Shown here piece by piece: positions 45,468 through 55,102 of a stretch of DNA of 64,000 nt. Made by a program: the position numbers and the translations under genes. Position 1 is the stretch's first letter. Each line of letters starts with the position of its first letter. The notes below the pieces were generated by a model. That model had not been told where the DNA came from. It worked only from the letters and a program-made list of their open reading frames with translations, and searched no databases. Source of the DNA: Natronoarchaeum rubrum (GTDB lineage: Archaea; Halobacteriota; Halobacteria; Halobacteriales; Natronoarchaeaceae). The stretch is taken from the NCBI RefSeq assembly GCF_024494695.1, contig NZ_JANHDP010000004.1, positions 496,001 through 560,000 on the forward strand, read 5' to 3'.

Positions 45468-47711
45468 TTATAGATACGCGGGGCCACGAATGACGCGACC
45501 AGGATCGACGTAGCCGTCGCTTACGTATTTCGCAGCCTGGTCGGCGTACTTGATAGGCACAGGGAGGCGAGTGCTCCGGGCAGGGCTTCCGTAGTGAATT
45601 TCCGACAGCCAGAACGACTGCCGAGCGAGGGTTTCGATGTCTGTGGGCCCGGAGTCTTTGATCAGACGGAACGTACGTGGGGTACCGACGTGGTTGTCGT
45701 CGTCAATCTCTGGTTTCCCGAATGCGTGAACGATCGCTTGATCACGGTCTGAATCAACGAATCCAACTCCTTTCTGTGCGATTCGGAACTCTCGCCCATT
45801 GAACTCGGCAATACGAGTCTGGTCGCGCTTGCGGACGCCGACGATGTCTATTTCTGCATCAACAGCGCTGAGTCCCTCTCTAATCGCCTCAATGTCTTCG
45901 TGAACTTTTCCATCCCTCAGGATAGTCAGCCGATCAAGTGGCTCGTCACGTTCGTCAGCGAAGTCGAATACGAGGTCCCTGACGAATTCGCCCACTTGAT
46001 CGGAGACAAATTTCTCACCCGCCTGTTGTGTCGTAGACTCAGCAGCGAACGTTGAGCCGTCCCGCATCACAATACTCGCGCTCGCACCGGAGTGCTGTCC
46101 AGTTTCTTGATCGCGAGTTACGTCCAGCCCCATGAAGGCCTGTGTCTCTCCTGGCATCTCGTTGATCTGCCACGGAGTCCCACCTGCCTTTGCGATGACA
46201 GCGCTCAGTACGTTCACAAGTTGGTCGCTTGCTGCCTTGCGAGACGTAGCTATGATATCTTGTGCGGTCGATTTCTGCAGCATCTGAGAGGGAATTCCCT
46301 GCCGCATCAACGTCCGCTTGAGTTCGTCATAAGGATCTTCGACGCCGGGGAAGTCATCTGCGGCACCTTTGTCGGGCACCATTGCGATAACCACATCCGT
46401 TTCGTCGCGTAGCTGCTGATACACGTCACTGTATTCCGAAAGGCTCCCGAGTTCGTAGCTGTATCCGGACGTTCCTGCTGGCGCATTCCACTGTGCGAGC
46501 GTCTTTGCAATGAGATCAATGAGCCCTTGATGGATTTCCTTGAAGTTGGTAGGGAATAGGACGCCGACACGGTACTTCCCGGGTGAACGGTACACTCCAT
46601 GGCGTTTGAGTCCGGAGCTCGGTTTGGATGCATGTTTTCCGTCGCCGTACGCGAGTCTGGACTCGCCCTCCCGCATATCAACGTAGTTGAACGCATTGTT
46701 CGATGGGTTCGACTCAAATTCGATATCAAGGCCAGGAAGGGTGCCAAGGTCGTCGACCAAATCATCGACGAGGTCGAAACGTTCGTCCGGCTCCATTGCT
46801 CGGCGCGTTGTAAACAGGTCGTGAAAGTCCCAGTCCTGTTCTTCTACTTGCTCGGTTCGAGGACTCAGTGTGAGTGCCCGAGGTACTTGGTCACCAGTGA
46901 AATCCCCATAATCGACTTTAACGAGTCGGGGGTTCTCTTCGATTAGTTCTTGTCGGACGTCTTCGTCGATTACCCCTTTCTGGTACTCAGCAATAACCTC
47001 GCCGAGGGAATTAGAATAGTCAGTATAGTGTAGCTCACTCCACCCTCTGAGCCACCCTGTTCCCGAATTGCTGTACACCTCGGAGTTGTGTTCGACCCGC
47101 CACGATGGAAGCTCTTCTCCAGTGGTGATCATCTCGTTGAGGGGTGACAGCGTGGCGAGACTATACCCTACACCAACCTGAAGCAGGACGATGCCATCGG
47201 CAGTAATGTGGACTTTTAGACTGTGTTTCCGACGGGCACCAAAATCATACTCTCCGCCACCAAACTCAATGTCCCGTCGAATGACTTTATCGAGGAACTG
47301 GAAAGTATACCGTGAGTCCGGGATCGAACGCCGAAGTGAAGACTGCACGAGACCCTTGATTTGGGCCCGATCTGAGTGAGTGTCTGTGCAGAGGGTCCTC
47401 TCACCAACTTTCTCAGGTCGAACATTGTATTCTTTCGCTGTGACAGATCGAGAGAGTTCTGTCGGAGAGATCACGTGCATCTCTCCGGACCCACCAACTG
47501 GTGTGCCGTGTTCTTTATCCAGCCAGTACGCAGCTGACTGCGTGAACGCTTGCCTGTCTTGCTCTCTGTCAAGTCCGCCGTCGACGGATAGACGATAGCG
47601 GTTCACCGAGATCTCGTGGAGGCGAGAGCTCCCTTCGACGTGAAAGAGGTAGACACCGGGATCCGTTGAAGCTCTCCAGCCTTCCCGCATCGTAGAGGTC
47701 TCCGAAGCCAT
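45468..47711 (-). CDS. ago: Long prokaryotic Argonaute (pAgo), catalytic type
   Basis: 747 residues from ATG 47711 (MASETSTMREGW); a GTG directly before it is also possible. The MID domain contains DELKRTLMRQGIPSQMLQKS (about 460-480), the 5'-phosphate pocket. The PIWI domain has an apparently complete DEDD tetrad: Asp in MGLDVTRD (about 528), Glu in QAGEKF (about 565), Asp in LRDGK (about 598) and Asp in KYADQAAKY (about 724) after the conserved SPARSTRLPVP. N and PAZ-like regions fill the first 400 residues. pAgos use short guides to cut or block invading DNA or RNA. It shares a promoter gap with the MrfA-type helicase and converges with the AddAB-like pair. It resembles other haloarchaeal Argonautes such as NgAgo. 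Confidence 0.85.
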   Translation of the reverse strand: MASETSTMREGWRASTDPGVYLFHVEGSSRLHEISVNRYRLSVDGGLDREQDRQAFTQSAAYWLDKEHGTPVGGSGEMHVISPTELSRSVTAKEYNVRPEKVGERTLCTDTHSDRAQIKGLVQSSLRRSIPDSRYTFQFLDKVIRRDIEFGGGEYDFGARRKHSLKVHITADGIVLLQVGVGYSLATLSPLNEMITTGEELPSWRVEHNSEVYSNSGTGWLRGWSELHYTDYSNSLGEVIAEYQKGVIDEDVRQELIEENPRLVKVDYGDFTGDQVPRALTLSPRTEQVEEQDWDFHDLFTTRRAMEPDERFDLVDDLVDDLGTLPGLDIEFESNPSNNAFNYVDMREGESRLAYGDGKHASKPSSGLKRHGVYRSPGKYRVGVLFPTNFKEIHQGLIDLIAKTLAQWNAPAGTSGYSYELGSLSEYSDVYQQLRDETDVVIAMVPDKGAADDFPGVEDPYDELKRTLMRQGIPSQMLQKSTAQDIIATSRKAASDQLVNVLSAVIAKAGGTPWQINEMPGETQAFMGLDVTRDQETGQHSGASASIVMRDGSTFAAESTTQQAGEKFVSDQVGEFVRDLVFDFADERDEPLDRLTILRDGKVHEDIEAIREGLSAVDAEIDIVGVRKRDQTRIAEFNGREFRIAQKGVGFVDSDRDQAIVHAFGKPEIDDDNHVGTPRTFRLIKDSGPTDIETLARQSFWLSEIHYGSPARSTRLPVPIKYADQAAKYVSDGYVDPGRVIRGPAYL

Positions 47712-47730
47712 CACGCATAGATAATGTCAC

Positions 47731-47745
47731 TAATTTAAGTATTTT
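47731..47745. promoter_or_regulatory. Shared AT-rich promoter between pAgo and the helicase
   Basis: TAATTTAAGTATTTT can be read as a TATA box in both directions: about 24 bases from the pAgo ATG (47711) and about 25 bases from the helicase ATG (47762). Only 50 bases separate the two starts, so one site may control both genes. Confidence 0.5.
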
Positions 47746-47761
47746 GGGGCTTGTTGGTAAC

Positions 47762-50344
47762 ATGTTGGATGGGGGTTGGAAAACGAGACGAACATTCAAA
47801 TGGCCCGACAATATTTTTCGAACGATGCCGGAGCGTCCCTCGATTACCGAGACGGTATCGTGGTTGCGAGATCGGGACTATTACGCTGGACAGATTGTCG
47901 ACCATCGGACGCTGCCTGGGCAGTCTGCATCGAAATCCTCCTTGGACATGCTGCCGGTCGTGAATGCCGCCCTGAACCGTCGGGGAATTGACCAGCTGTA
48001 CGACCATCAGGTTCGGGCGATCGAAGCCGTTCGAAGCGGTGAGAACACCGTGATTGCGACCCCCACGGCGTCCGGAAAGTCCCTAACATATCTAATACCA
48101 GCACTAGAGCGAGCGGTGGAGCAGAACGAGAAGACGCTCTATATCGCACCGTATCGGGCCCTCATCAATGACCAAGCGAAGACCTTCCAAGAGTATGCTG
48201 ATGATCTTGGGTTCGACATCGATGTCGGAGTCGGTGTTCAGACCGGGCGGACTGATAAGTCTGAAAGGAAGAAACTAAAGCGAGAGAAACAGCCTGATAT
48301 CGTCCTCACGACCATCGATCAAATCCATCTCTCGGTCGCCCCCTACGGGAACTCGAGTCAGAATTGGAAATGGCTGTTCCACCAGCTTGGCACAGTCGTC
48401 ATCGACGAGGTCCACATGAACCGTGGTCACTTTGGGAGTCACACCTCACTCGTATTCCGTCGCCTGAACAGGTTGTGTGAACGACTGAACGCGGATCCGT
48501 CGTACATCTGCTGTTCAGCGACAATCGGGAATCCTGTTGAGCACGCTGCGACCGTCACCGACCAGCCGCCGGAATCGTTCACGCTTATCGACGAGGATGC
48601 GTCACTGTCCGGTGATGAACATTGGCTGCTGTGGAATCCTCCACTGAAGTCGGATGATGAACCCGGTAGAGAACGTTCAATCGAGAATGAACCGGAGGGG
48701 CCACAAGGGGTAGACGAAGAGGCTCCAGATCGAAACAACGCCGAAGCACCGGCAACACCAGACACGAACAACCGCAGACCCAAACCACGAGCGATTCCTC
48801 ATCGAGACAGCGTCCAAGGCGGGGAGCGACGTTCACATCACCAAGAGTCGATCCATCTGTTCACGGATCTGGTCCAGCGTGGGTACCAAACACTCGTATT
48901 CACCCGTTCTCGACAGGGTGCTGCACAGTACGCCGAGCAATCAGATCGCCTTCTGCGTGGCCGCAACCACGAGGAGCTTGCAGAGAGTGTTCATGCATAT
49001 CACGGTGCGCTTGATAATGGCCCGCGTGTCGAACTGGAGGAGGCGCTTCGCAACGGCGACGCTCGCGGGGTGTGGTCCACAGAAGCAATGGAACTGGGCG
49101 TCGACATCGGGACATTGGACGTCGTTATCTTGGACGGGTATCCAGGGACGCGGATGTCGACGTTCCAACGGGCCGGGCGTGCGGGCCGTGGGGATGACGA
49201 CTCACTGGTCATCCTCGTCGGTGGGGACGACCCGCTCGACCAGTATGTGATGCGTGATCCAGACCAACTGTTCGACGGTGGCGTTGAGTCGGCGATGGTG
49301 AACCCGAAGAACGAGGCAATTCTTCCTGATCACGTCGTCTGTGCGGCCGATGATTGGTGGCTCGAACCAGACGACAAGGCACATTTCGGAGAGGCGTTTC
49401 CGTCGATCGTTCGTCGACTGAAGGAAGAGGGGCGACTTCAGCCTGTGGATGAACGAGATCCGATACTCTGGGACACCGATGAGGACAGTCCGCAAATGAA
49501 CACGGACATTCGCGGCATCAGAGGCCAGCAAATCACGCTCCGGGATCGATTGAGCAACGACCGCCTAGGGGAACTACAGTATCAGTCGGCAATGCGAGAC
49601 GCCCATCCCGGCGCACTCTACACGCACCAGAAACGCACCTATGAGGTGGTTGATTTTGACTTAGCAGCTGGTGAGGCTCGGTTGGAATCGAATCAGACAC
49701 AAGCCTACACGGAGGCAATTACTGACAAAGAAGTCATCGTCGAGGAAACAATAGAACGGGGGACCCTGGACTGGAACGGGATTGATGTGCAGAAGACGCT
49801 CGCTACCGTAACTGTCACTGAACGGGTCGAGAGCTACCTTTATCACAACAGTCCGCAGGACGATAGCCCCGTCGAGCGCTCGATCGACGACCCACTCCCA
49901 CCCTCCGAGTATATGACAACTGGCATCACCTTGGAGTTCCCAGAGCCTCTTCAGACTGCCGTACGCAAACGAGCGACCGATTCGGAGGGCTGGGGGAACG
50001 CCCTTCATGCAGTCGAGCACGCGATGATCTCCCTGTTCCCACGGGAGGTACTATGTGACCGTGCGGATATTGGTGGGCTTTCGATAGAACGACACTCCCA
50101 GACGACCGGCGGAACTGTCTTCATTCACGATGGATTCGAGGGGGGAGCTGGCTACTGCCGGGCCGCGTTCGAGAGCCTGCACTCCCTGCTTGAGGAAACC
50201 CAGGCACTTGTGACACAATGCAATTGTGCGAGTGGATGTCCCTCCTGCATCCACTCTCCTCATTGTGGCAACGCGAACCGTTATCTCGACAAGCAACTCG
50301 GAGAAGTGTTGCTGACAGCGAGTCCAGAAGAGGTTGAGACGTAA
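47762..50344 (+). CDS. MrfA/YprA-type DEAD-box helicase with C-terminal Cys cluster (DUF1998/MZB)
   Basis: 860 residues from ATG 47762; ATG 47825 (MPERPSITETV) is the alternative. Superfamily 2 motifs: Walker A TPTASGKS (about 98), DEVH box (VIDEVHM, about 213), III SATIGNP, and VI FQRAGRAGRG (about 468). A charged, low-complexity insert lies at about residues 300-365. The C-terminal domain ends in CNCASGCPSCIHSPHCG (about 820-836), the metal-binding MZB signature of MrfA/Hrq1 relatives. Those helicases unwind damaged DNA; in defence systems related helicases pair with PLD nucleases, and a PLD gene follows here. Divergent from pAgo. Confidence 0.85.
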   Translation: MLDGGWKTRRTFKWPDNIFRTMPERPSITETVSWLRDRDYYAGQIVDHRTLPGQSASKSSLDMLPVVNAALNRRGIDQLYDHQVRAIEAVRSGENTVIATPTASGKSLTYLIPALERAVEQNEKTLYIAPYRALINDQAKTFQEYADDLGFDIDVGVGVQTGRTDKSERKKLKREKQPDIVLTTIDQIHLSVAPYGNSSQNWKWLFHQLGTVVIDEVHMNRGHFGSHTSLVFRRLNRLCERLNADPSYICCSATIGNPVEHAATVTDQPPESFTLIDEDASLSGDEHWLLWNPPLKSDDEPGRERSIENEPEGPQGVDEEAPDRNNAEAPATPDTNNRRPKPRAIPHRDSVQGGERRSHHQESIHLFTDLVQRGYQTLVFTRSRQGAAQYAEQSDRLLRGRNHEELAESVHAYHGALDNGPRVELEEALRNGDARGVWSTEAMELGVDIGTLDVVILDGYPGTRMSTFQRAGRAGRGDDDSLVILVGGDDPLDQYVMRDPDQLFDGGVESAMVNPKNEAILPDHVVCAADDWWLEPDDKAHFGEAFPSIVRRLKEEGRLQPVDERDPILWDTDEDSPQMNTDIRGIRGQQITLRDRLSNDRLGELQYQSAMRDAHPGALYTHQKRTYEVVDFDLAAGEARLESNQTQAYTEAITDKEVIVEETIERGTLDWNGIDVQKTLATVTVTERVESYLYHNSPQDDSPVERSIDDPLPPSEYMTTGITLEFPEPLQTAVRKRATDSEGWGNALHAVEHAMISLFPREVLCDRADIGGLSIERHSQTTGGTVFIHDGFEGGAGYCRAAFESLHSLLEETQALVTQCNCASGCPSCIHSPHCGNANRYLDKQLGEVLLTASPEEVET

Positions 50345-50481
50345 CCAGAGACCAGACATTTCCCGCTAACAATCACCAACGCCAATTCTCTCCGGTAGGG
50401 GTGGCCTCTATAATCAGAGCTGGCACCCTGTCCACAAATCAACTATCAATACTTATCCTACTCCCAACACGATGTCTGGCC

Positions 50482-52614
50482 ATGCAATGGACGACAGACA
50501 TCAATTTGGGTGGGTTTGGAAATCCAGCGGAAATGCAGTGGCAAACGGTGAAGAGCTGGAATTCGTTTACTGACTTCTTCGAAGACGCGGTCCACATTGA
50601 CGCGGTCACCTACTGTGAGTCGCCAGAGCTCCTGCTCGATCTATTCGACAAACAGAGTGGCAAACTCGAGACGATGGATGTCCTCGTGGGAAATCGTGAA
50701 GAGTACCAATCGTCAGTCGACGATGCAACCGTTGCTCGGCAGCTCGAACGCTACTACCGGGAAGAGAAGCTAATTGTCCGCCTCAAGAATCGCAAGGTCG
50801 TCCACTCTAAGCTCTACCGGATCGTCAAACCCGATGATGAAGTGACGCTGATCTCGGGAAGCGCCAATCTCTCGTACAACAGCTGGAAAAACCAGACCAA
50901 CAGTATCGTAGTGTTCGAGACATCGGTCGATAGCCAGCTCGATACGAAGTTTCAGAAGTGGATCGATGACCACCGCGAGAACTACGCTAATGAAATCTTC
51001 ATGGAGGATCTGGCTGAAGAGCTAGAGGAGATTGATGACGAAGAAGAGAAAGAACGACGCATTGAACTGTGGATCGATAATCGCGATACACAGCTGACCG
51101 AACAGGGTGAGGTTCACTCGACAGTCGGCAAAGAACTTCAAGAGCTCGGTGGGGAAGTCGACAAATTTGTTGGGGTAACTGATGACCCCGAAGCGGCAGA
51201 CGAAGTCGTCACGATCCAACACGAGGAGGTCGAGCCCGAGAACACAACAGGTCGTAACGGAGAGGAAGAACTTGCCGACGGGAGCGGGACGTCGGAAGGA
51301 ATCAAGGCGGCGAAAACGCCGGAATACACAATTACTCTCTCGACCCAGGGGTTCGAGAACGATGGCTACGTCGACCAGATGAAAAACGACCTGAAACGGC
51401 GCGGAGCAGACGTTGGCGCCGACGCTATCACGACGCCCGTCGAAGGGTATACGAACTATCTCCAAACGCAGTACGACGTGCCGAAAATGTGGATCGATGA
51501 TGATCGCGAGCGCATCCATCTCCAACACGGCGAACACCACCGTATCCTGACGGCCGATCATGACCCGGATCCCCAGGTTCTCGATAGTGCGCTGGCGAAC
51601 ATCGAAGCGTACATTGAGACGGTCGACAAGTGGGGTGAAACGAACAACGAGCAGGCGGTAATGGCCCACATGTACGAGGGCGTTCTCTATGGACTATGGG
51701 CGCCGTTTGTTAACCTGTATGCTCAGCAGTTCTTCGGCAACGTAACCCTTGACAACGCCCTCCAGTATCTGTATATCTTCGGCGAATCAGACGCCGGCAA
51801 AGACAAGTTCACCGAGTTCTTGTTGCGTCTCATCTCCGACGATCTTGTGCGAGGAAGCGCCGACGCCGACGACGTTGGGAAGAATCAGATCCGCTCTCTC
51901 AGAAATATTGATACCGTCTTCCCATACGTTGTCTCCGACATCTCGAAACAGAAAATAGAACGGATCGACACGTTGCGAAACTTCTGGCAAGATTCTTGGC
52001 ATCCCTCGAACAACGTCTCGTACCCGACGATTATCTTCACAAGTAACGATTCTCGTCCGAACGACTGGTTCCGTAATCGGACGAAGATGCTTCACTTCGA
52101 CGTCGCCTTCCCCTCGAATCCTGAAGACGAAGGATTCTATGAAGCACAGGAGGACCTGAACGCGATTATCGACGCTCGGAACCCGATCTTCTCGTACGTT
52201 TCGCGACGCATCCTTGGTGATGTGATGTATACTGACGCAGGAGGGACGGTCGACGATGTCAGGCGGACCTTCCTCGATTTCTACGAGCAGTCCGGACGCG
52301 AACTGCCTGGATATTTCCCCAAAGAGCCTGCGAACCGCGAGTACAATATTGGAAAGCGAAAGTGGCGCCAGGCGCGCGAACGAGGCGACGTTACCTTCGA
52401 GCGGCGTGACGATCACCTAATCGCAGATTTCGATCTTGAGCCACACGAACTCTACAGTTTCCGGAAGACGCTTCCGACCAAGATGCGACCCGAAAAGAGC
52501 GGGCGGAAGATCATTATCAAGAACCCCGACGACTTCGACGATTGGCTTGATAGTAGGAAATCAAAGAAGGATTCCTCCAATCGAGGCTTCCTCAGTCGTC
52601 TTCTGGGCCAGTAA
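50482..52614 (+). CDS. PLD-family nuclease fused to a P-loop ATPase
   Basis: 710 residues from ATG 50482 (MQWTTDINLGGFGNP), with TACTTATCC about 27 bases before it; the frame is open to a GTG at 50401. The N-terminal domain has one PLD/HKD half-site, HSKLYR (about 107) and GSANLS (about 126), so a dimer would form the nuclease site. An acidic linker leads to an ATPase region with the P-loop GESDAGKDKF (about 433), an Asp-containing Walker B-like VVSDIS, and a sensor FTSNDSR (about 520), similar to superfamily 3/D5-type ATPases. I know no named family with this fusion. It follows the MrfA-type helicase by 137 bases. Confidence 0.6.
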   Translation: MQWTTDINLGGFGNPAEMQWQTVKSWNSFTDFFEDAVHIDAVTYCESPELLLDLFDKQSGKLETMDVLVGNREEYQSSVDDATVARQLERYYREEKLIVRLKNRKVVHSKLYRIVKPDDEVTLISGSANLSYNSWKNQTNSIVVFETSVDSQLDTKFQKWIDDHRENYANEIFMEDLAEELEEIDDEEEKERRIELWIDNRDTQLTEQGEVHSTVGKELQELGGEVDKFVGVTDDPEAADEVVTIQHEEVEPENTTGRNGEEELADGSGTSEGIKAAKTPEYTITLSTQGFENDGYVDQMKNDLKRRGADVGADAITTPVEGYTNYLQTQYDVPKMWIDDDRERIHLQHGEHHRILTADHDPDPQVLDSALANIEAYIETVDKWGETNNEQAVMAHMYEGVLYGLWAPFVNLYAQQFFGNVTLDNALQYLYIFGESDAGKDKFTEFLLRLISDDLVRGSADADDVGKNQIRSLRNIDTVFPYVVSDISKQKIERIDTLRNFWQDSWHPSNNVSYPTIIFTSNDSRPNDWFRNRTKMLHFDVAFPSNPEDEGFYEAQEDLNAIIDARNPIFSYVSRRILGDVMYTDAGGTVDDVRRTFLDFYEQSGRELPGYFPKEPANREYNIGKRKWRQARERGDVTFERRDDHLIADFDLEPHELYSFRKTLPTKMRPEKSGRKIIIKNPDDFDDWLDSRKSKKDSSNRGFLSRLLGQ

Positions 52615-53072
52615 TCTCATTGATTCTCTGTCGCCATTGGTCTGGTATGAGAGACGTGGATATCGAGCGCTTCGCACCCATGAGGGCGTGAAAATCGTTT
52701 TGTACTACCAGAACGGGCATTGAGAAATCTAATGCCGGAGTCCTCATTCATTCTTGATTCTCCCTTTCTGAAGAAGAGATGGCACGAATCGGGAGGATGT
52801 GATAGTGGAATCGGAATGCGGATGCGCAATAGTCACCCCTGCGCTCATGCACCGGTTCTCGGCTTGAGCCACCGACAGACAGGATACAGAGATAGATTGG
52901 TGTATTCCCGTAAAACAGAGTAAGCAATCGGATCCTAATCAACCCGGTTCAGAAGGGGCACTGCAGGCTCACAGGACCTCAAACGCCCTCAGGATTCCTC
53001 TCGTTCAGTCTGACGAACGGAGGGAAATCGCGGATTTCAGATCGACCCGTTATCGGTTCGCGACTCACGACT
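52615..53072. other. Gap before the integrase
   Basis: 458 bases with only short frames lacking family features. It contains no tRNA or obvious att repeat. The composition is intermediate. I see nothing supportable in it. Confidence 0.4.
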
Positions 53073-54085
53073 ATGAGTCTCGAGCCAATCGATCCGGAGA
53101 CAGCACTCAAGCTGTACCTCACGGACAGGAAGCCGAACTCGCCGAGAGTTCGATTCAGTCGCACAGGTACCGCCTCAAGCACTTCCTGCGCTGGTGCGAG
53201 ATGGAGGACATCGACAACCTCAACGACCTCACCGGTCGCAAGATCCAGCAGTACCGCCTCTGGCGTCGCGACGACGGTGACCTCTCCGTCGCCAGCGAGA
53301 AGACCCAGATGGACACGCTGCGCGTGTTCATCCGCTGGGCCGAGTCGATCGACGCCGTCGAGCAGGACCTCTCGACGAAGGTCCGTTCGCCGTCGATGAC
53401 GCCAGAGCAAAACACCCGTGACGAGATGCTTGAGACCGAAGAAGCCGAAGCGGTTCTCTCGTACCTCGCCAAGTACGACTACGCATCCCGTGAGCACGTC
53501 ACCGTCGCGCTGATGTGGCACACGATGATGCGTGTCAGCAGCGTCAACGCCCTCGACGTCGACGACTACAATCCCGGCGAGCAGTATATCGAGGTCCACC
53601 ACCGTCCGGAGACTGACACGCCAATCAAGAACAAGAAAGACGGTGAGCGCCTGGTCGCGCTGTCAGATGACATCTGCATGCTGCTCGACGACTGGATCGA
53701 AGAGAAGCGACCGAATGTGACCGACGACTTCGGCCGTGAACCGCTCGTCGCGACGAGGGAGGGCCGCGCGAACAAGACTACGCTCAGGAAGTACGTCTAT
53801 CAAGCAACCCGGCCGTGCTTCCGTGGGGTAGAATGCCCCGAGGATCGGGATCCAGAAGAGTGTGAGGCTGCTGTCAACGATCAGGAAGCGTTCAGGTGTC
53901 CCGCGAACGTCAACCCCCACGCCATTCGCAGGGGCAGCATCACACACTCGCTCAACAGTGACCTTCCCGACAACGTCGTCAGTGATCGCGCGAACGTGAG
54001 CCCCGCAGTCATTGAACAACACTACGACCGGCGTACTGAGAAAGAGAAGATGGAACAGCGGCGGGACTACCTAGATCGACTATAG
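53073..54085 (+). pseudogene. Tyrosine recombinase/integrase with a one-base frameshift
   Basis: ATG 53073 opens MSLEPIDPETALKLYLTDR, the usual N-terminus of haloarchaeal Xer-like integrases. After codon 18 or 19 the family sequence continues in another frame (EAELAESSIQSHRYRLKHFL from 53129). One missing G in GACAGG-GAAGCC explains this. The downstream part is intact: Arg in MMRVSSVNALDV, Lys in KNKKDGER, HAIRRGSITH and the nucleophile Tyr in IEQHYDRRT (about 316). Enzymes of this class integrate and excise elements at att sites. Translation from ATG 53201 would give a protein lacking part of the core-binding domain. Confidence 0.8.
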
Positions 54086-54103
54086 CAGGGCCCACTAGCC
54101 CTG
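54086..54103 (+). terminator. Hairpin after the integrase gene
   Basis: CAGGGC-CCACTA-GCCCTG begins at the base after the integrase stop codon. It is a short perfect stem that may end or protect the integrase message. Confidence 0.35.
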
Positions 54104-54493
54104 TAGACTCATTCTCCGACTCTTTCTCCTCCACAGATAAGATCAGAAAAACCCTTAGTGACCGTGTATTACCAGATGTTTGGTTTTACTATGACTAGGG
54201 AGGTCGCCCGTAGGAACGAACAATAGGGCGAAGATCAGTCGAACGCCGGTTAGATGACGTTGTTGAATTTTCCGAATGTTGATGGAGTTTGGATAGTGGC
54301 AAACGAGAGCCGGTGTCGAAAATCAGGCCCGCAGTGCCTGAGTGATCGTAAGGCCATAGCATTGTAGAACATAACGAGGGAAATTAAGCGGTGGAACTAT
54401 TGGGTAAACGAAATCGATACGAGATCGGGACTATGGGCTGAGTAATTTCTGTTGTCCAGACAATTTATCATCCCCTACGAAATAAGGAGGTGT
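54104..54493. other. Gap after the integrase
   Basis: About 390 bases, with no gene, tRNA or clear repeat seen. It should contain the promoter of the following PH/SHOCT gene. Confidence 0.35.
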
Positions 54494-55102
54494 ATGGGAC
54501 TGTTTGACGGGAAAAATGAAGAGGACGTTATCCTGGAGAACGCCGATCTTGGTTGTGAACCACAAAATGAGTACGTGTCGAAAAAGCGTGTCGAGAAGGT
54601 CGACGAGTACCTTGAGCCAGGGGAGAAGGTCCATTTCCTAGCGAAGGATGGGGGCGGACAGTTGAAGATCGATGGGGAGAAAGAAGACGGTATCCTCAAT
54701 GTCAGAACAGTGGTGACTGACCGTCGGGTATTGTTCATTGGTTCGAAAATGATTGGCTCCACACAGACCTCGATCGACTACAAGGACATCTCTTCGGTGG
54801 AGGTCAGCTTCGGCATGGTGCAGAAGCGGCTGAACCTAGAGACAGATTCGAAGGTTTTCGGGATTGGTGTCGGTAAGCTCGATAAAGAAGAGGTACAAGA
54901 CATGGCACAGTTTGTCCGAGAGCAGACCCGCGAGGATCCCGAGTTGAGCAACTCTTCGTCTGGGTCTGGAGACACATCTGACACTTCAGATGAGGAAGAT
55001 CCGCTAGATAAGCTCGAAAGGCTTGGTGACCTCCGTGACGACGGTGTCATCACCGAGGATGAATTCCAAGAAAAAAAGGAGTCACTCCTAAACCAGATTT
55101 AG
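54494..55102 (+). CDS. PH-domain and SHOCT-domain protein
   Basis: 202 residues from ATG 54494, with a strong Shine-Dalgarno AAGGAGG just upstream. Residues about 40-140 form a bacterial PH-like domain (EYLEPGEKVHFLAKDGGG ... VVTDRRVLFIGSKMIG ... TSIDYKDISSVEVSFG), a fold that acts as a membrane- or protein-binding scaffold. After an Asp/Ser linker the last 30 residues are a SHOCT motif (DKLERLGDLRDDGVITEDEFQEKK), an oligomerisation element. The downstream pair of zinc-membrane genes converges on it, overlapping by four bases. Confidence 0.75.
   Translation: MGLFDGKNEEDVILENADLGCEPQNEYVSKKRVEKVDEYLEPGEKVHFLAKDGGGQLKIDGEKEDGILNVRTVVTDRRVLFIGSKMIGSTQTSIDYKDISSVEVSFGMVQKRLNLETDSKVFGIGVGKLDKEEVQDMAQFVREQTREDPELSNSSSGSGDTSDTSDEEDPLDKLERLGDLRDDGVITEDEFQEKKESLLNQI

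Noticed and set aside
52720..52923. Short frames before the integrase
   Set aside because: No ribosome or TATA signals, no family features, and non-acidic composition.
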